64,000 nt of DNA from Bradyrhizobium sp. dw_411 (lineage in GTDB: Bacteria > Pseudomonadota > Alphaproteobacteria > Rhizobiales > Xanthobacteraceae), in NCBI RefSeq assembly GCF_018449695.1, contig NZ_JAAVUY010000021.1:62001-126000 (forward strand), in the 5' to 3' direction. Within the stretch, counting starts at the first letter, position 1, and each line of letters opens with the position of its first letter. The notes under the pieces were generated by a model, which was given only the letters and a program-made list of their open reading frames with translations, did not search any database and was not told the DNA's origin. The position numbers and the translations under genes were made by a program. Shown one piece after another: positions 47,619 through 56,383 of the stretch.

Positions 47619-48389
47619 TTACTTCGCCGTCTTGAACGGCGCGACGTCGATACCGGCATCTTTCAACGCCTGCTTGACGGCACGCGCGATATTGACCGAG
47701 CCCGGCGTATCGCCGTGGATGCACACGGTGTCGGTGCGCATTTTTATGACCTTGCCCGTCACCGATATCACGGCGCCGTCCTGAATCATCCGTACCACGC
47801 GGTCGGCGATCTGTTTCGGATCATGCAGCACCGAACCGGGCTTCTTGCGCGACACCAGCGTGCCATCGTCCTCGTAAGCGCGGTCGGCGAATACTTCGTG
47901 GGCCAATGTCAAACCGGCGGCTTCGCCGGCCTGCACTAATTTCGTATTAGCCAGCACGACAAAGATAAGGCTGGGATCGACCGCCTTGATGGCGGCAGCA
48001 ATCGCGCGCGCCGTGGTGTCTTCCTCGCAGGCCACGTTCGACAGCGCGCCATGCGCCTTGACGTGCGTGACCTTGTAGCCCGCAGCGGTCGCGATCGCCT
48101 GGAGCGCGCCGATCTGGTAGGCGACGAGATTTTCGATCTCGGATGATTTCATGCCGTAAAACGGCCGGCGGCCAAATCCATGAATGTCGCGGTAGCCCGG
48201 ATGCGCCCCGACGCTGACGCCACGCGCCTTCGCGAGTTCGACGGTCTTGCGCATGGTGTCGTAGTCGCCGCCGTGGAAACCACAGGCCACGTTGACCGAA
48301 GTGGCGACGTCAATCATGGCGGCGTCGTTACCCATCTCCCAGGCGCCAAAGCTTTCTCCGAGGTCGCTGTTCAGATCGACTGTTTTCAT
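47619..48389 (-). CDS. pxpA: 5-oxoprolinase subunit A (LamB/YcsF family)
   Basis: A 256-residue protein with the YcsF signature VDLNSDLGESFGAWEMGNDAAM, NVACGFHGGDYDTM and VGAHPGYRD. With PxpB and PxpC it forms the ATP-dependent prokaryotic 5-oxoprolinase that opens pyroglutamate to glutamate. It is the last gene of a pxpB-pxpC-pxpA operon on this strand, 32 nt after pxpC. ATG 48389 begins the conserved MKTVDLNSDLG. Confidence 0.93.
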   Translation of the reverse strand: MKTVDLNSDLGESFGAWEMGNDAAMIDVATSVNVACGFHGGDYDTMRKTVELAKARGVSVGAHPGYRDIHGFGRRPFYGMKSSEIENLVAYQIGALQAIATAAGYKVTHVKAHGALSNVACEEDTTARAIAAAIKAVDPSLIFVVLANTKLVQAGEAAGLTLAHEVFADRAYEDDGTLVSRKKPGSVLHDPKQIADRVVRMIQDGAVISVTGKVIKMRTDTVCIHGDTPGSVNIARAVKQALKDAGIDVAPFKTAK

Positions 48390-48421
48390 GTTTCTTGTCC
48401 GCTTGTTGGTTGTGTTTAAAA

Positions 48422-49477
48422 CTAGTCCTGCGTCAACGTTTCCGCAGGTGAAAGAACCTGCCACGTCCTGGCGTCGATGGCGCTGACGGCAGCTCCCGCG
48501 ACGTTGGCATCCCTTAGCGCCTCGATGTTGAGATCAAAATTTTCGATGGCGCGCAAGCGGTCGGGCAGGGTGCGCAGCAGCTCGGCGAATTTGCGCGCCT
48601 CGGCTTGTGCTTCGGCCATGCTGACGGCCTTGAAATGAAAGCCGGTTCCAGCCGAAATCTGGGCAAAGCGGCCGTGATCGGCCGAGATGACGGTCGCGAT
48701 CTTGGGATAGCCGCCGCTGGTGCCGCGGTCGGGCATCAGCACAATCGGCGCGCCATTGCCGGGCACCTGGATACTGCCGCCTACGGTACCGTCGGAGACG
48801 ATGTTGTGGCCGTGCAAATGTTTGATCGCGGGGCCTTCGAGCCGATAGCCCATGCGGTCGCTGGTCGCCGAAATCTTCCACTCGCTGTCCAGGAACAGAG
48901 CTTTTTGGTCGTCGGCGAATTCGTCGTCCTGCGGACCAAGTACGACGCGGATCGGCGCCTTGATCGCAGGCGGAAGCTCGATCCGGCGCTCGGCAGTTCC
49001 GCTGGCGGCCGTGACCTGCAATTCATCGCCGGCCTGCAGAGGGCGCGGGTAGGGGCTGCCGAGCCCGGCGCGGGCATTCACGGCCATGCTGCCAAACACC
49101 GGCTCGCCCGCGATGCCGCCTTCGATTGCCAGATAGCTGAACAATCCGCTGCGGGCAAAACCGAGCTTCAAGGTCTCGCCCTCGGCGAGGGTCAAAGACG
49201 TATCCGGCGCGACGGCGCGCCCGGCGATATCGGCGTTGCGCGACGCGCCCGCGAGCGCGACACGAACCGCACCTTCGCGCGCCGTGAACGCGGCGCCGAA
49301 CGGGCCGATTTCGATTCCGGCTGCAAACAGCGCGTTACCGACCAGACAATTGGCGGTAGCGAGGCCCAACCGGTCCATTGCGCCGCTTGGCGTGAGACCG
49401 TAACGCTGGGCGCCGAAGCGGCCGCCGTCCTGCACCGAGCTTGAGGGGCCGATCGCTGAAATAACGAGTTTGCTCAT
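48422..49477 (-). CDS. pxpC: 5-oxoprolinase subunit C (biotin-dependent carboxyltransferase-like)
   Basis: A 351-residue KipA/PxpC-family protein. Motifs are SSVQDGGRFGAQRYGLTPSGAMD, SDRMGYRLEGP and SDGTVGGSIQVPGNGAPIVLMPDRGTSGGYPKIA. It acts with PxpB and PxpA in ATP-dependent cleavage of 5-oxoproline. It overlaps pxpB by 4 nt; ATG 49477 is the start of the conserved fold. Confidence 0.93.
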   Translation of the reverse strand: MSKLVISAIGPSSSVQDGGRFGAQRYGLTPSGAMDRLGLATANCLVGNALFAAGIEIGPFGAAFTAREGAVRVALAGASRNADIAGRAVAPDTSLTLAEGETLKLGFARSGLFSYLAIEGGIAGEPVFGSMAVNARAGLGSPYPRPLQAGDELQVTAASGTAERRIELPPAIKAPIRVVLGPQDDEFADDQKALFLDSEWKISATSDRMGYRLEGPAIKHLHGHNIVSDGTVGGSIQVPGNGAPIVLMPDRGTSGGYPKIATVISADHGRFAQISAGTGFHFKAVSMAEAQAEARKFAELLRTLPDRLRAIENFDLNIEALRDANVAGAAVSAIDARTWQVLSPAETLTQD

Positions 49478-50205
49478 GAGGATATCAATTCGGCGACGAT
49501 CTCGCCGCGTTCGGCCGCGCGATCCTGTTCCGCGAAGGTCTTGGCATCCACCGAAGAGAACGTGACGTAGTCGCCGGGCTCCAGCAGGAAGGTTGGATCG
49601 CGATGCAATTGATAAGTTCGTACCGCGGTCTGTCCCAACAGATGCCAGCCGCTTGGTCCGGCCAGACATTGCACCCCGGTCTGTATGCCGCCGATCGAGA
49701 TCGTGCCGGCCGGGGTCAAGAGACGCGGATTCTGCCGCCGCGACATATGCAGCGATTCCTGGAGGCCGCTGAGATAGGACCATCCCGGCGTAAATCCGAT
49801 CATGGCGACGCGGTAATCGCCGGCGGTGTGCCGCGCCACGATATCGTCGGGCGTGGTCTTGAGTGTCTTGGCGACGTCCTCAAGGTCGATGCCGTGCTCG
49901 CCGCCATAGACCACGGGGAGGCGCCAACGCCGGGTTTTGGTTGCCGCCGGGACCGGGAGTTGCGCCAGCGCCGCCAGCTTCTCGCTCAGCGCCTCAAAAT
50001 CGATCTGCATGGGATCGTAGTGCACCAATAGCGACCGATAGGTCGGCACCGTCTCGGTCACGCCGGCGATGGGTTCCCGCGCCAGGGTACGATCCAGCGC
50101 CAGCACGCGCTGGTTGGCGGTGTCATCGATGGTGCGGCTGAATTCTACCGTAATGGCGCTGTCGCCGCTCGGCAGAAGGCGGGGTAGGGCTGATGTCGCG
50201 GCCAT
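49474..50205 (-). CDS. pxpB: 5-oxoprolinase subunit B (KipI-like)
   Basis: A 243-residue carboxyltransferase-domain protein with the opening LLPSGDSAITVEF, the central IGFTPGWSYLSGL and ISIGGIQTGVQCLAGPSGWHLLG. First gene of the pxpB-pxpC-pxpA operon. No transport gene for pyroglutamate is adjacent. Confidence 0.93.
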   Translation of the reverse strand: MAATSALPRLLPSGDSAITVEFSRTIDDTANQRVLALDRTLAREPIAGVTETVPTYRSLLVHYDPMQIDFEALSEKLAALAQLPVPAATKTRRWRLPVVYGGEHGIDLEDVAKTLKTTPDDIVARHTAGDYRVAMIGFTPGWSYLSGLQESLHMSRRQNPRLLTPAGTISIGGIQTGVQCLAGPSGWHLLGQTAVRTYQLHRDPTFLLEPGDYVTFSSVDAKTFAEQDRAAERGEIVAELISS

Positions 50206-50456
50206 GGCCTCAGAGCTCTTCGATCAAGGCCATGCTCTAGCGCGTTTTGCGGCGAAGTGGAATTCGCTTCATGCAAATCGACTTGGCAAATCGTCTTGCA
50301 AGTTCAATAAATTAATCCGCATCCTGATGATAAGATAGGATGATGACGACAAGCAATGCAGCCTCCCATATCGGCGCTAGCGACGCCCCTTGACGCGCCG
50401 CTCGCGCCCCGCAAGATGCACCCGCCCGATCCATCCCCACCGGAGTTGCTCGTTCG

Positions 50457-51155
50457 ATGTCCCTGACCCCCGAAGCGATCGCGACACTTTCCAAAGTAAC
50501 CACCGCCACCATCACCACGGTTCTCCTCAAAAAGGGCCTGCGAAACGTCTGGATCCGCGGTTCGCGTCCGCTGCGCCCGGGACAGAAGCGACTGGTCGGG
50601 CCGGCCTTTACGCTGCGTTTCGTACCCGCCCGGGAAGACCTCGCGACCCCTGAATCATGGTCCTCGCCGATTTCGACCCGCACGGCGATCGAAGCCATGC
50701 CGGACGGCTGCATCGCGGTGGTCGATGCGATGGGTGTCACCGACGCCGGCATTTTTGGCGACATTCTGTGCGCCCGCATGGTCAAGCGCGGGGTGGCTGC
50801 CCTGGTGACCGATGGCGTGGTGCGCGACCTCGAAGGCGTGCTCGGTACGGGATTGCCGGTGTGGTGTGACGGCTATGCCGCGCCGCCCTCGGTGGCCGGC
50901 CTGACATTCGTCGGCTGGGGCGAACCGGTCGGCTGCGGCGGCGTTGCGATCTTCCCGGACGATATCATCGTGGCCGATCAGGACGGCGCAGTGGTTATCC
51001 CGAAGGCGTTTCTCGATCTCATTCTGACCGAAGGCGCCGAGCAGGAGCGCATGGAAGCCTGGATCGTCAATGAAGTGAACAATGGCGCGGTGCTGCCGGG
51101 CCTCTATCCGATGAACGCCGAAACCAAGGCGCGCTACGCTGCGTCAAAAAAATAA
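50457..51155 (+). CDS. RraA-family protein (HMG/CHA aldolase-like)
   Basis: A 232-residue protein of the RraA / 4-hydroxy-4-methyl-2-oxoglutarate aldolase fold. The active-site region is GIFGDILCARMVKRGVAALVTDGVVRDLEG, with the Gly-Asp and Arg-Asp pair that bind substrate and metal in aldolases. Because of the conserved VRD it is more likely a catalytic aldolase or decarboxylase than an RNase E inhibitor. The cupin gene follows 36 nt downstream. Confidence 0.85.
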   Translation: MSLTPEAIATLSKVTTATITTVLLKKGLRNVWIRGSRPLRPGQKRLVGPAFTLRFVPAREDLATPESWSSPISTRTAIEAMPDGCIAVVDAMGVTDAGIFGDILCARMVKRGVAALVTDGVVRDLEGVLGTGLPVWCDGYAAPPSVAGLTFVGWGEPVGCGGVAIFPDDIIVADQDGAVVIPKAFLDLILTEGAEQERMEAWIVNEVNNGAVLPGLYPMNAETKARYAASKK

Positions 51156-51191
51156 TCCGGACGAAGAGCGTCCGCAAAAAGGAGGAACATC

Positions 51192-51596
51192 ATGAAAATC
51201 GAACTCGCCGGCTCACGGCCGACTCGCCGCGCACCGGCAGAAAATTTCACCGGCACGGTCTGGAACGACCCGATCATCCAGGCCGACGCGCCGGCGCGGA
51301 TCGTTGCGGCCAAGGTCACGTTCGAGCCGGGCGCCCGCACCAACTGGCATACGCACCCGCTCGGCCAGACGCTGTATGTGCTCTCGGGCGTCGGCCGGTT
51401 TCAGACCAAGGGCGGTCCGATCATCGAAATCCGGCCCGGCGACACCATCTGGATTCCGCCGAACGAAAAGCATTGGCATGGCGGCACGCCCACCAATCGC
51501 ATGACCCATATCGCGATGCAGGAATCGCTGGAGGGGAAATATTCGACCTGGATGGAGCCGGTGACGGACGAGGAATACAACGCGAAGCTCGGCTGA
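51192..51596 (+). CDS. Cytosolic cupin (hydroxynitrile lyase-like)
   Basis: A 134-residue single-domain cupin. The first metal motif is GARTNWHTHPLGQTLYVLSG and the second PPNEKHWHGGTP, giving the usual His/His/Gln/His type set. The start segment MKIELAGSRPTRRAPAENFTGTV resembles manganese cupins related to bacterial hydroxynitrile lyases. The natural substrate is unknown. AAGGAGGAAC precedes the ATG, and a hairpin follows. Confidence 0.85.
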   Translation: MKIELAGSRPTRRAPAENFTGTVWNDPIIQADAPARIVAAKVTFEPGARTNWHTHPLGQTLYVLSGVGRFQTKGGPIIEIRPGDTIWIPPNEKHWHGGTPTNRMTHIAMQESLEGKYSTWMEPVTDEEYNAKLG

Positions 51597-51603
51597 TGGC
51601 GAT

Positions 51604-51628
51604 CGCGCTTCGCTATAAGCGTAGCGCG
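51604..51628 (+). terminator. Hairpin after cupin gene
   Basis: CGCGCT-T-CGCT-ATA-AGCG-T-AGCGCG, a near-perfect 11-bp stem with one T-T mismatch. No T-run directly follows, so termination is moderate in likelihood. Confidence 0.5.
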
Positions 51629-51758
51629 GCCTCGCTATTTCTTTCGAGGTTTGTGGCTTGCTGAAGATTTCCGGCCGCTGTGCGCCATGCCCGCAGCGGC
51701 TGGTTATAAGGTTGTCTCGGGATTGCCGCGCCGCGTTCAATCAGACCCCGAAGGTCGG

Positions 51759-52496
51759 CTAGTTGACCCGGGTCCAGGTCTGGCCACCGCAGAATATGCC
51801 GCCAAAGGCGCAGCCCTGGACGCGCAGGCTATCGGGGCCTTTTAACGCGATCGTGGAATCATAGGTGCTGCCGCCCTTCGGATCGAAAATGTGCCCGCTC
51901 CATTTGGAATCCTTGTCGGGTTTCATATCGATCAAAATCTGGGTGCGGTTCAGGTTCGTTTTTGGGTCTATGGAATAACCGCAGAGATTGGCGCCGCACG
52001 GTTCGATCCGGATTTTTCCTTCCTTTTGCTCTGTCAGCCAAATGCCGAGCGGCGAATTGGCCGGCTGCGCAGGCGTCGGCGGAGGGGCGGCTACGCGCGC
52101 TGTAGCCACTACCGGCGGCGAGGCGGGTTTGGTGGAGACCGCATCCTGCTGGGCTTGCGGCGCGGGTGCACTGGCCGCAGGCGGGGCAGGGCTATTCGCA
52201 GGCGCGACGTTCGCCGTTGCGTTTGAGGGTGCGGGAGCTGTGTTGGCAGGCGCGGGGGCGGGTGTCTGCGGGTCGACCTTCGCCTGGTCGGGCGCCGGCT
52301 TGGCGGGACGGTTGCTGTCCTGATTGCTGCGCGCGCGCTTTGCTGGCTTCCCGGTATTGTCATAGACGCCGGGTATCGAAACCGTCCCGCGGTCGGGATC
52401 AATGCGGATCGTCTGTCCGTTGTAATCGATTGTGTATTGAGCCTGGGCGGCGGTGCTCGCGAGTAGAAATGCGGCGATCGCAAAAAGCTTTTTCAT
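51759..52496 (-). CDS. Secreted DUF2147 protein with long proline-rich linker
   Basis: A 245-residue exported protein. The signal peptide ends at AAQAQ. A short beta segment (YTIDYNGQTIRIDPDRGTVS) precedes a Pro/Ala linker at about 50-150. The C-terminal DUF2147-like domain is GIWLTEQKEGKIRIEPCGANLCGYSI...GGQTWTRV, with Cys pairs. Function unknown. GGAGG lies 5 nt before ATG 52496; in-frame ATG and GTG just upstream are alternatives. Confidence 0.8.
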   Translation of the reverse strand: MKKLFAIAAFLLASTAAQAQYTIDYNGQTIRIDPDRGTVSIPGVYDNTGKPAKRARSNQDSNRPAKPAPDQAKVDPQTPAPAPANTAPAPSNATANVAPANSPAPPAASAPAPQAQQDAVSTKPASPPVVATARVAAPPPTPAQPANSPLGIWLTEQKEGKIRIEPCGANLCGYSIDPKTNLNRTQILIDMKPDKDSKWSGHIFDPKGGSTYDSTIALKGPDSLRVQGCAFGGIFCGGQTWTRVN

Positions 52497-52520
52497 CATC
52501 ACCTCCAGGTCAGGTGGAAA

Positions 52521-52952
52521 ATGCCCCGGTTGAATTTCGCCCCGGTCCGGCGTCTCGGCAGTTCAGAGTGGCGCGATCGGCATCTCTTTCCCAGTATGAG
52601 TCGGGATGGAAAAGGTTTGGTTCAAATCCGGCGGCCCGCCTGCGCGCTGCTCGCCGGTGTCGAGCCGCCGGTATTTCCGGACGCCGAGCCTGATATTGCC
52701 GAACTCAAGGGCCGCATCGCGACTGCCATCGGCTTTATCGGCGGTCTGCAGCCGGCCCAGATCAATGCCGCCGCCGAGAAGGAAGTGGTCTTCACGTTTC
52801 GGAACGGGACGACGCGACGTTTTACCGGCCAATCGCTGCTCCTGACGTTCAGCGTACCGCAGTTCTTTTTTCACGTAACGACGGCTTACGACATCCTGCG
52901 CCATTGCGGCGTCGATCTCATCAAGAAGGATTTTTTGGGAGTGCCGCCGTGA
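52521..52952 (+). pseudogene. DUF1993 protein, probably 5'-truncated
   Basis: A 143-residue frame whose C-terminal two-thirds match DUF1993: LLAGVEPPVFPDAEPDIAELKGRIATAIGFI, then RRFTGQSLLLTFSVPQFFFHVTTAYDILRHCGVDLIKKDFLG. Family proteins are about 165-170 residues with a conserved N-terminal helix pair. That part is missing, and the first 45 or so codons show no clear match. It may be a decayed gene or use an alternative start. Confidence 0.5.
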
Positions 52953-52997
52953 ACGCGGAGTCCTCCCAATCCGGCCAAGTCCAGCCGAATTGACTGA

Positions 52998-53411
52998 TTA
53001 CATTTCTCCGCCTTCGTGGCCTTCATGGCGAACCACATTCGCCACTGCGGCGCGTCCGCTCATTTCGCTCTTCAGGCGCTCGAACCGCTGCCGCGCCTCG
53101 CTCTCGCGATCGTCCACGAATCGGATGGCTTCGTCCGCCTGCATCGGTCCGCTGGTCACCGGCCGGGAATTCTCGCCAATGGTCTCGTCGACAAAATATT
53201 GGCCGTTGCCCTCGCGGCGCACAGTCCATTTGAAGCGGATCGCTTCCATCGGGCCGGGGCCCATTTTCGAATAGCCCTCCGCCTCAATCCGTTCAGGGGT
53301 GGCGGGCTTTTCTTCGATGGCGGGCTGTTCAGGCTCGCGAACGGATTCGGGATGATCCAGAATGCTGGCGATGGCCGCAAGGGCATGATCGGTCGGGTCG
53401 CTTTGACTCAA
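52998..53411 (-). CDS. Conserved hypothetical protein
   Basis: A 137-residue soluble protein. It has an acidic N-terminus, a central beta-like segment (AIRFKWTVRREGNGQYFVDETIGENSRPV) and a charged C-terminal helix (EAIRFVDDRESEARQRFERLKSEM). No domain recognised. I chose TTG 53411, which has GGAGG 8 nt upstream; a GTG at 53426 is the alternative. Confidence 0.5.
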   Translation of the reverse strand: MSQSDPTDHALAAIASILDHPESVREPEQPAIEEKPATPERIEAEGYSKMGPGPMEAIRFKWTVRREGNGQYFVDETIGENSRPVTSGPMQADEAIRFVDDRESEARQRFERLKSEMSGRAAVANVVRHEGHEGGEM

Positions 53412-53576
53412 ATTTCCAGCCTCCACCTATAACCCGTTGCGCGGGCAACGAATCCCCATCGCGCCAAGTCTCTTTCTTCGTCCTCGAATGCGGCTGAGTT
53501 TTGTCAGCCCGCGCGCAATCCGGCGGTATTCCCTTCCTCCCGCGATCATCTGCGGTGATGAGGGGGCTGCCAGCCG

Positions 53577-54566
53577 TCAGCCAAGCACTTCCTGGTTGAT
53601 GACGTTCTGGCGAATGGGCTCGCCGTCGAGCACGCTCAGAATGTTGCGCGCGGTTTGCTCGCTCATCCGGTCGACCGCTTCCACGGTCACGCCAGCGACA
53701 TGGGGGGCAATGATGACATTGGGAAGCTCGAACAGCGAATGGCCCGCCGGGGGCGGCTCCTGTTCGAACACATCGAGACCCGCGCCCGCGAGCTGGCCGG
53801 ACGCCAGCGCGTCATACAACGCCGCCTCGTTGACGATGCCGCCGCGGGCGGTGTTGACGAGATAGGCTGTCGGCTTCATGCGCTTCAACCGTGTCGCATC
53901 GAACATCGCAATGGTTTCAGGTGTCTTGGGACAGTGAATGCTGACGAAGTCGGCGGTTGGCAGCGCGGCGTCCAGATCGGTAACGGGCTCATATCCGGCC
54001 GCCTTGATCTCGGCCGGCGTCTTATAGGGATCGTAGACCAGAACGTTCATCTCCATGGCGAGGCAGCGTTTGGCGGTTCGGGTCCCGATGCGGCCAAAGC
54101 CGATAATCAGGACCGTCTTGCCGTAGAGATCGTAGGGCAGTTTGCCGAGCCGGGTGGCCCATTTGCCGTCCTTGACCAGCGCGTGCAGCTCGACGGCGCG
54201 TTTGGCCAGCGTCAGCATCATGAACAGCGCCTGTTCGGCGACCGATGGGGAATTGGCGATGCCGACCACCAGCAGGGGAATCCCGCGGCGGCTGAGCGCG
54301 GGCACATCGACTGCGTCGTAACCGACGCCGATCCGGGTCACCACCTTCATGTCCTTGGCCGCCTCGATCTCCGGTTCGCCGAACCGGGTCGCGCCAAGCG
54401 CCACGCCGTGAACAGGGGCATGCTCGATCAGCAGCGCCTCGAAATCCCGGGCCGAGATCAGGTTGGGAAATTCGATGGTCTCGATGTCGTCGCGCGCATT
54501 CAAGACCGCGCGTCCCGGTTGCGACAGCGTTTCCGTGATGAAAATTTTCTTCTTGTTGGCCGTCAT
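53577..54566 (-). CDS. D-2-hydroxyacid dehydrogenase (phosphoglycerate dehydrogenase-like)
   Basis: A 329-residue NAD-dependent dehydrogenase. The Rossmann motif is IGFGRIGTRTAKRCLAMEM. The catalytic Arg is in LVNTARGGIVNE region, the Glu in DVFEQEPP and the His in IAPHVAGVT. It is shorter than full SerA, lacking the regulatory ACT domain, so the substrate may be another 2-hydroxyacid. GGGGAG precedes ATG 54566. Confidence 0.85.
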   Translation of the reverse strand: MTANKKKIFITETLSQPGRAVLNARDDIETIEFPNLISARDFEALLIEHAPVHGVALGATRFGEPEIEAAKDMKVVTRIGVGYDAVDVPALSRRGIPLLVVGIANSPSVAEQALFMMLTLAKRAVELHALVKDGKWATRLGKLPYDLYGKTVLIIGFGRIGTRTAKRCLAMEMNVLVYDPYKTPAEIKAAGYEPVTDLDAALPTADFVSIHCPKTPETIAMFDATRLKRMKPTAYLVNTARGGIVNEAALYDALASGQLAGAGLDVFEQEPPPAGHSLFELPNVIIAPHVAGVTVEAVDRMSEQTARNILSVLDGEPIRQNVINQEVLG

Positions 54567-54882
54567 TCCAAACTCCCCGCCGAGTTCCCTGCCTGATTTT
54601 CTTGCTGGCCGCATCGCCTTTTTTGATGCAACCGCAACGTCGTTTAGCAGGTGGTTCTTATCGGGGTCCACTGCCAATCCAGCGCGCTTGGGCGTGGGAA
54701 CGGCGATATTATTGCGCTGCACGTAATGACAAAGGAGAAGGCAGGATGCGCGCAAATGTCACCGCATGCTTCATCATGAACCCTGTGGTGGCGCGGTAGA
54801 CTTGGTTGCCACGAAAACGATAGAGTCCGGATTCGGAGGAGGCGCGCTGGCGCGGTATTTCCGAGATCGAAAGGGAGGCTAA
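54567..54882. other. Divergent intergenic region
   Basis: About 315 nt between divergent genes. Both promoters should lie here; I see no gene and no strong hairpin. Confidence 0.3.
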
Positions 54883-55644
54883 ATGATGATCCGCCTGACA
54901 CCGGCAGCACCTGCGCAAATGAATTGGCGCTTTGCGCTTGGGGCAGTCGTCGTCATGCTTCTCGGCACGCCTCCGGCGGCCGAGGCACAGGGGCTGGTCA
55001 AGGGTGTCCAGCAGGGCGCCGAAGCAGGCAACAAGGCCGCCGGGCCGGTTGGCGGCGTGTTGGGAGGTGCCATCGGCGGGGTGGTCGGCGTATTCAACGG
55101 CGTGCTCGGTGTCGGGCAGAACGGCCAGAGCGCGCAAGCCCCGGCCGCGAACGGAGCCAAGCAGACCGATTCCGCCAAGAATGCCAAGAGCACCAAGACC
55201 GCCAAAGATACCAAGGACACGAAGGGTACCAAAACCGCCGCCAAGGCCGGAGCGCCCGCAGTGCTGACGCAGGACGGCGCACCAACCCTGAGCGCCGAGC
55301 AGATCGTCGCCAACAGCGATGCCGACATCGATCGGATCAAGTCCGAATTGAACCTGACGCCGGAGCAGGAGAAAAACTGGACGGCGTTCAACAGCGCGAT
55401 GCACTATCTCGGCCATAACGGCGCCGACCGTCTCAACCTCAGAATAGCGCGCGCCCAACGCGACCCGCCTGACGATATTATCGAGCAGATGCGCAACGAG
55501 GCCCAGTTTCTCAACGACCGCGCCGTCGATCAACGCGGCGTTGCCGATGCGGCCGAGCCGCTGTTCACCAGCCTCGACGACAAGCAAAAGGCGATCTTCA
55601 TTCAGGAAATGGTGCGCCTGAGCCATGAGCGCGGGCTGGATTAA
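54883..55644 (+). CDS. Secreted LTXXQ-motif protein with glycine zipper
   Basis: A 253-residue exported protein. After the signal peptide (ends AAEAQ) comes a glycine zipper (GGVLGGAIGGVVGVFNG), then a Lys/Thr/Asp repeat (KSTKTAKDTKDTKGTKT) at about 100-125. The C-terminal helical domain has NLTPEQEKNW, the LTXXQ motif of Spy/CpxP-type periplasmic proteins that act in envelope stress. GGGAGG precedes the start. Confidence 0.75.
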   Translation: MMIRLTPAAPAQMNWRFALGAVVVMLLGTPPAAEAQGLVKGVQQGAEAGNKAAGPVGGVLGGAIGGVVGVFNGVLGVGQNGQSAQAPAANGAKQTDSAKNAKSTKTAKDTKDTKGTKTAAKAGAPAVLTQDGAPTLSAEQIVANSDADIDRIKSELNLTPEQEKNWTAFNSAMHYLGHNGADRLNLRIARAQRDPPDDIIEQMRNEAQFLNDRAVDQRGVADAAEPLFTSLDDKQKAIFIQEMVRLSHERGLD

Positions 55645-55887
55645 AGCGGACCGCGAAGGGGACGCCGACGACGCGGTGTCGCTGCGCCGCGAATAGCCGG
55701 GCACGCATGCCCTGGGGTAGGTTGAAGGCGCGGCACCCGGCTATCCTGCCGCAGCGGCGCGGCGCGTCAACTCGTCATGCAAAATTGAAGAAAAGCTGAC
55801 CGCTTCGCGCCCGAGATATGGCCGCGTCATGGCCTTGTCGGGATTTAGCTGCCCGCAGCGCGAGACAAGCACTTTTGCAAAACACAA

Positions 55888-55910
55888 CCGGCCAGCATTG
55901 CGCTGGCCGG
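55888..55910 (-). terminator. Terminator of the VOC gene
   Basis: Perfect 9-bp arms CCGGCCAGC / GCTGGCCGG with a 5-nt loop; on the minus strand TTGTGTTTTGC follows. It lies about 29 nt after the VOC gene stop codon. Confidence 0.75.
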
Positions 55911-55938
55911 GATTTCCGCAAAAGCGCGAGAAGACGCC

Positions 55939-56340
55939 TTATTCCTTCGGGAAGTTGAGCTCCACGCCGACGCCATCGGGATCGTAGAGAAAAAACTGCG
56001 TATCGCCGGTACGCGGCACGATGCTTTCGCGGAATGCCACGTTGCGGGACTGCAGGCGCTTGCGCACGCCGGCAACGTCGGTCGCGGCGAAGGCAATATG
56101 GTCGAGACGGCCGGTATTGTCGTATTTTTTCTCGGTACCACGCACCACGATGCCCTCGCGGGGTGTGCGCGTACCCATCAAATGCACGGTCGCGACACCG
56201 CCGGAATAGAGCCAGTAGCCGGGGAAACCGAGCGGCGGCCGGTCGCCATTCTCAAGCCCCAGCACATCGCAATAGAAATCCTTGGTTCGCTCCAGATCCG
56301 AAGGTTCGATCGTATAGTGTTGCAGTCCGCCAAGTGGCAT
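55939..56340 (-). CDS. VOC (glyoxalase/dioxygenase fold) protein
   Basis: A 133-residue single VOC-domain protein. Metal-ligand type residues are His in LQHYTIE, His in LDHIAFAATD and Glu in DGVGVELNF. Substrate not known; glyoxalase-like or ring-cleavage activity is possible. AAGGAGAA lies upstream of ATG 56340. It is 43 nt downstream of the MFS transporter gene on the same strand, so the two may be co-transcribed. Confidence 0.85.
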   Translation of the reverse strand: MPLGGLQHYTIEPSDLERTKDFYCDVLGLENGDRPPLGFPGYWLYSGGVATVHLMGTRTPREGIVVRGTEKKYDNTGRLDHIAFAATDVAGVRKRLQSRNVAFRESIVPRTGDTQFFLYDPDGVGVELNFPKE

Positions 56341-56383
56341 CGTGGTTCTCCTTAGACAAAGATCAGGTTGGCGCCCGCGCCAA

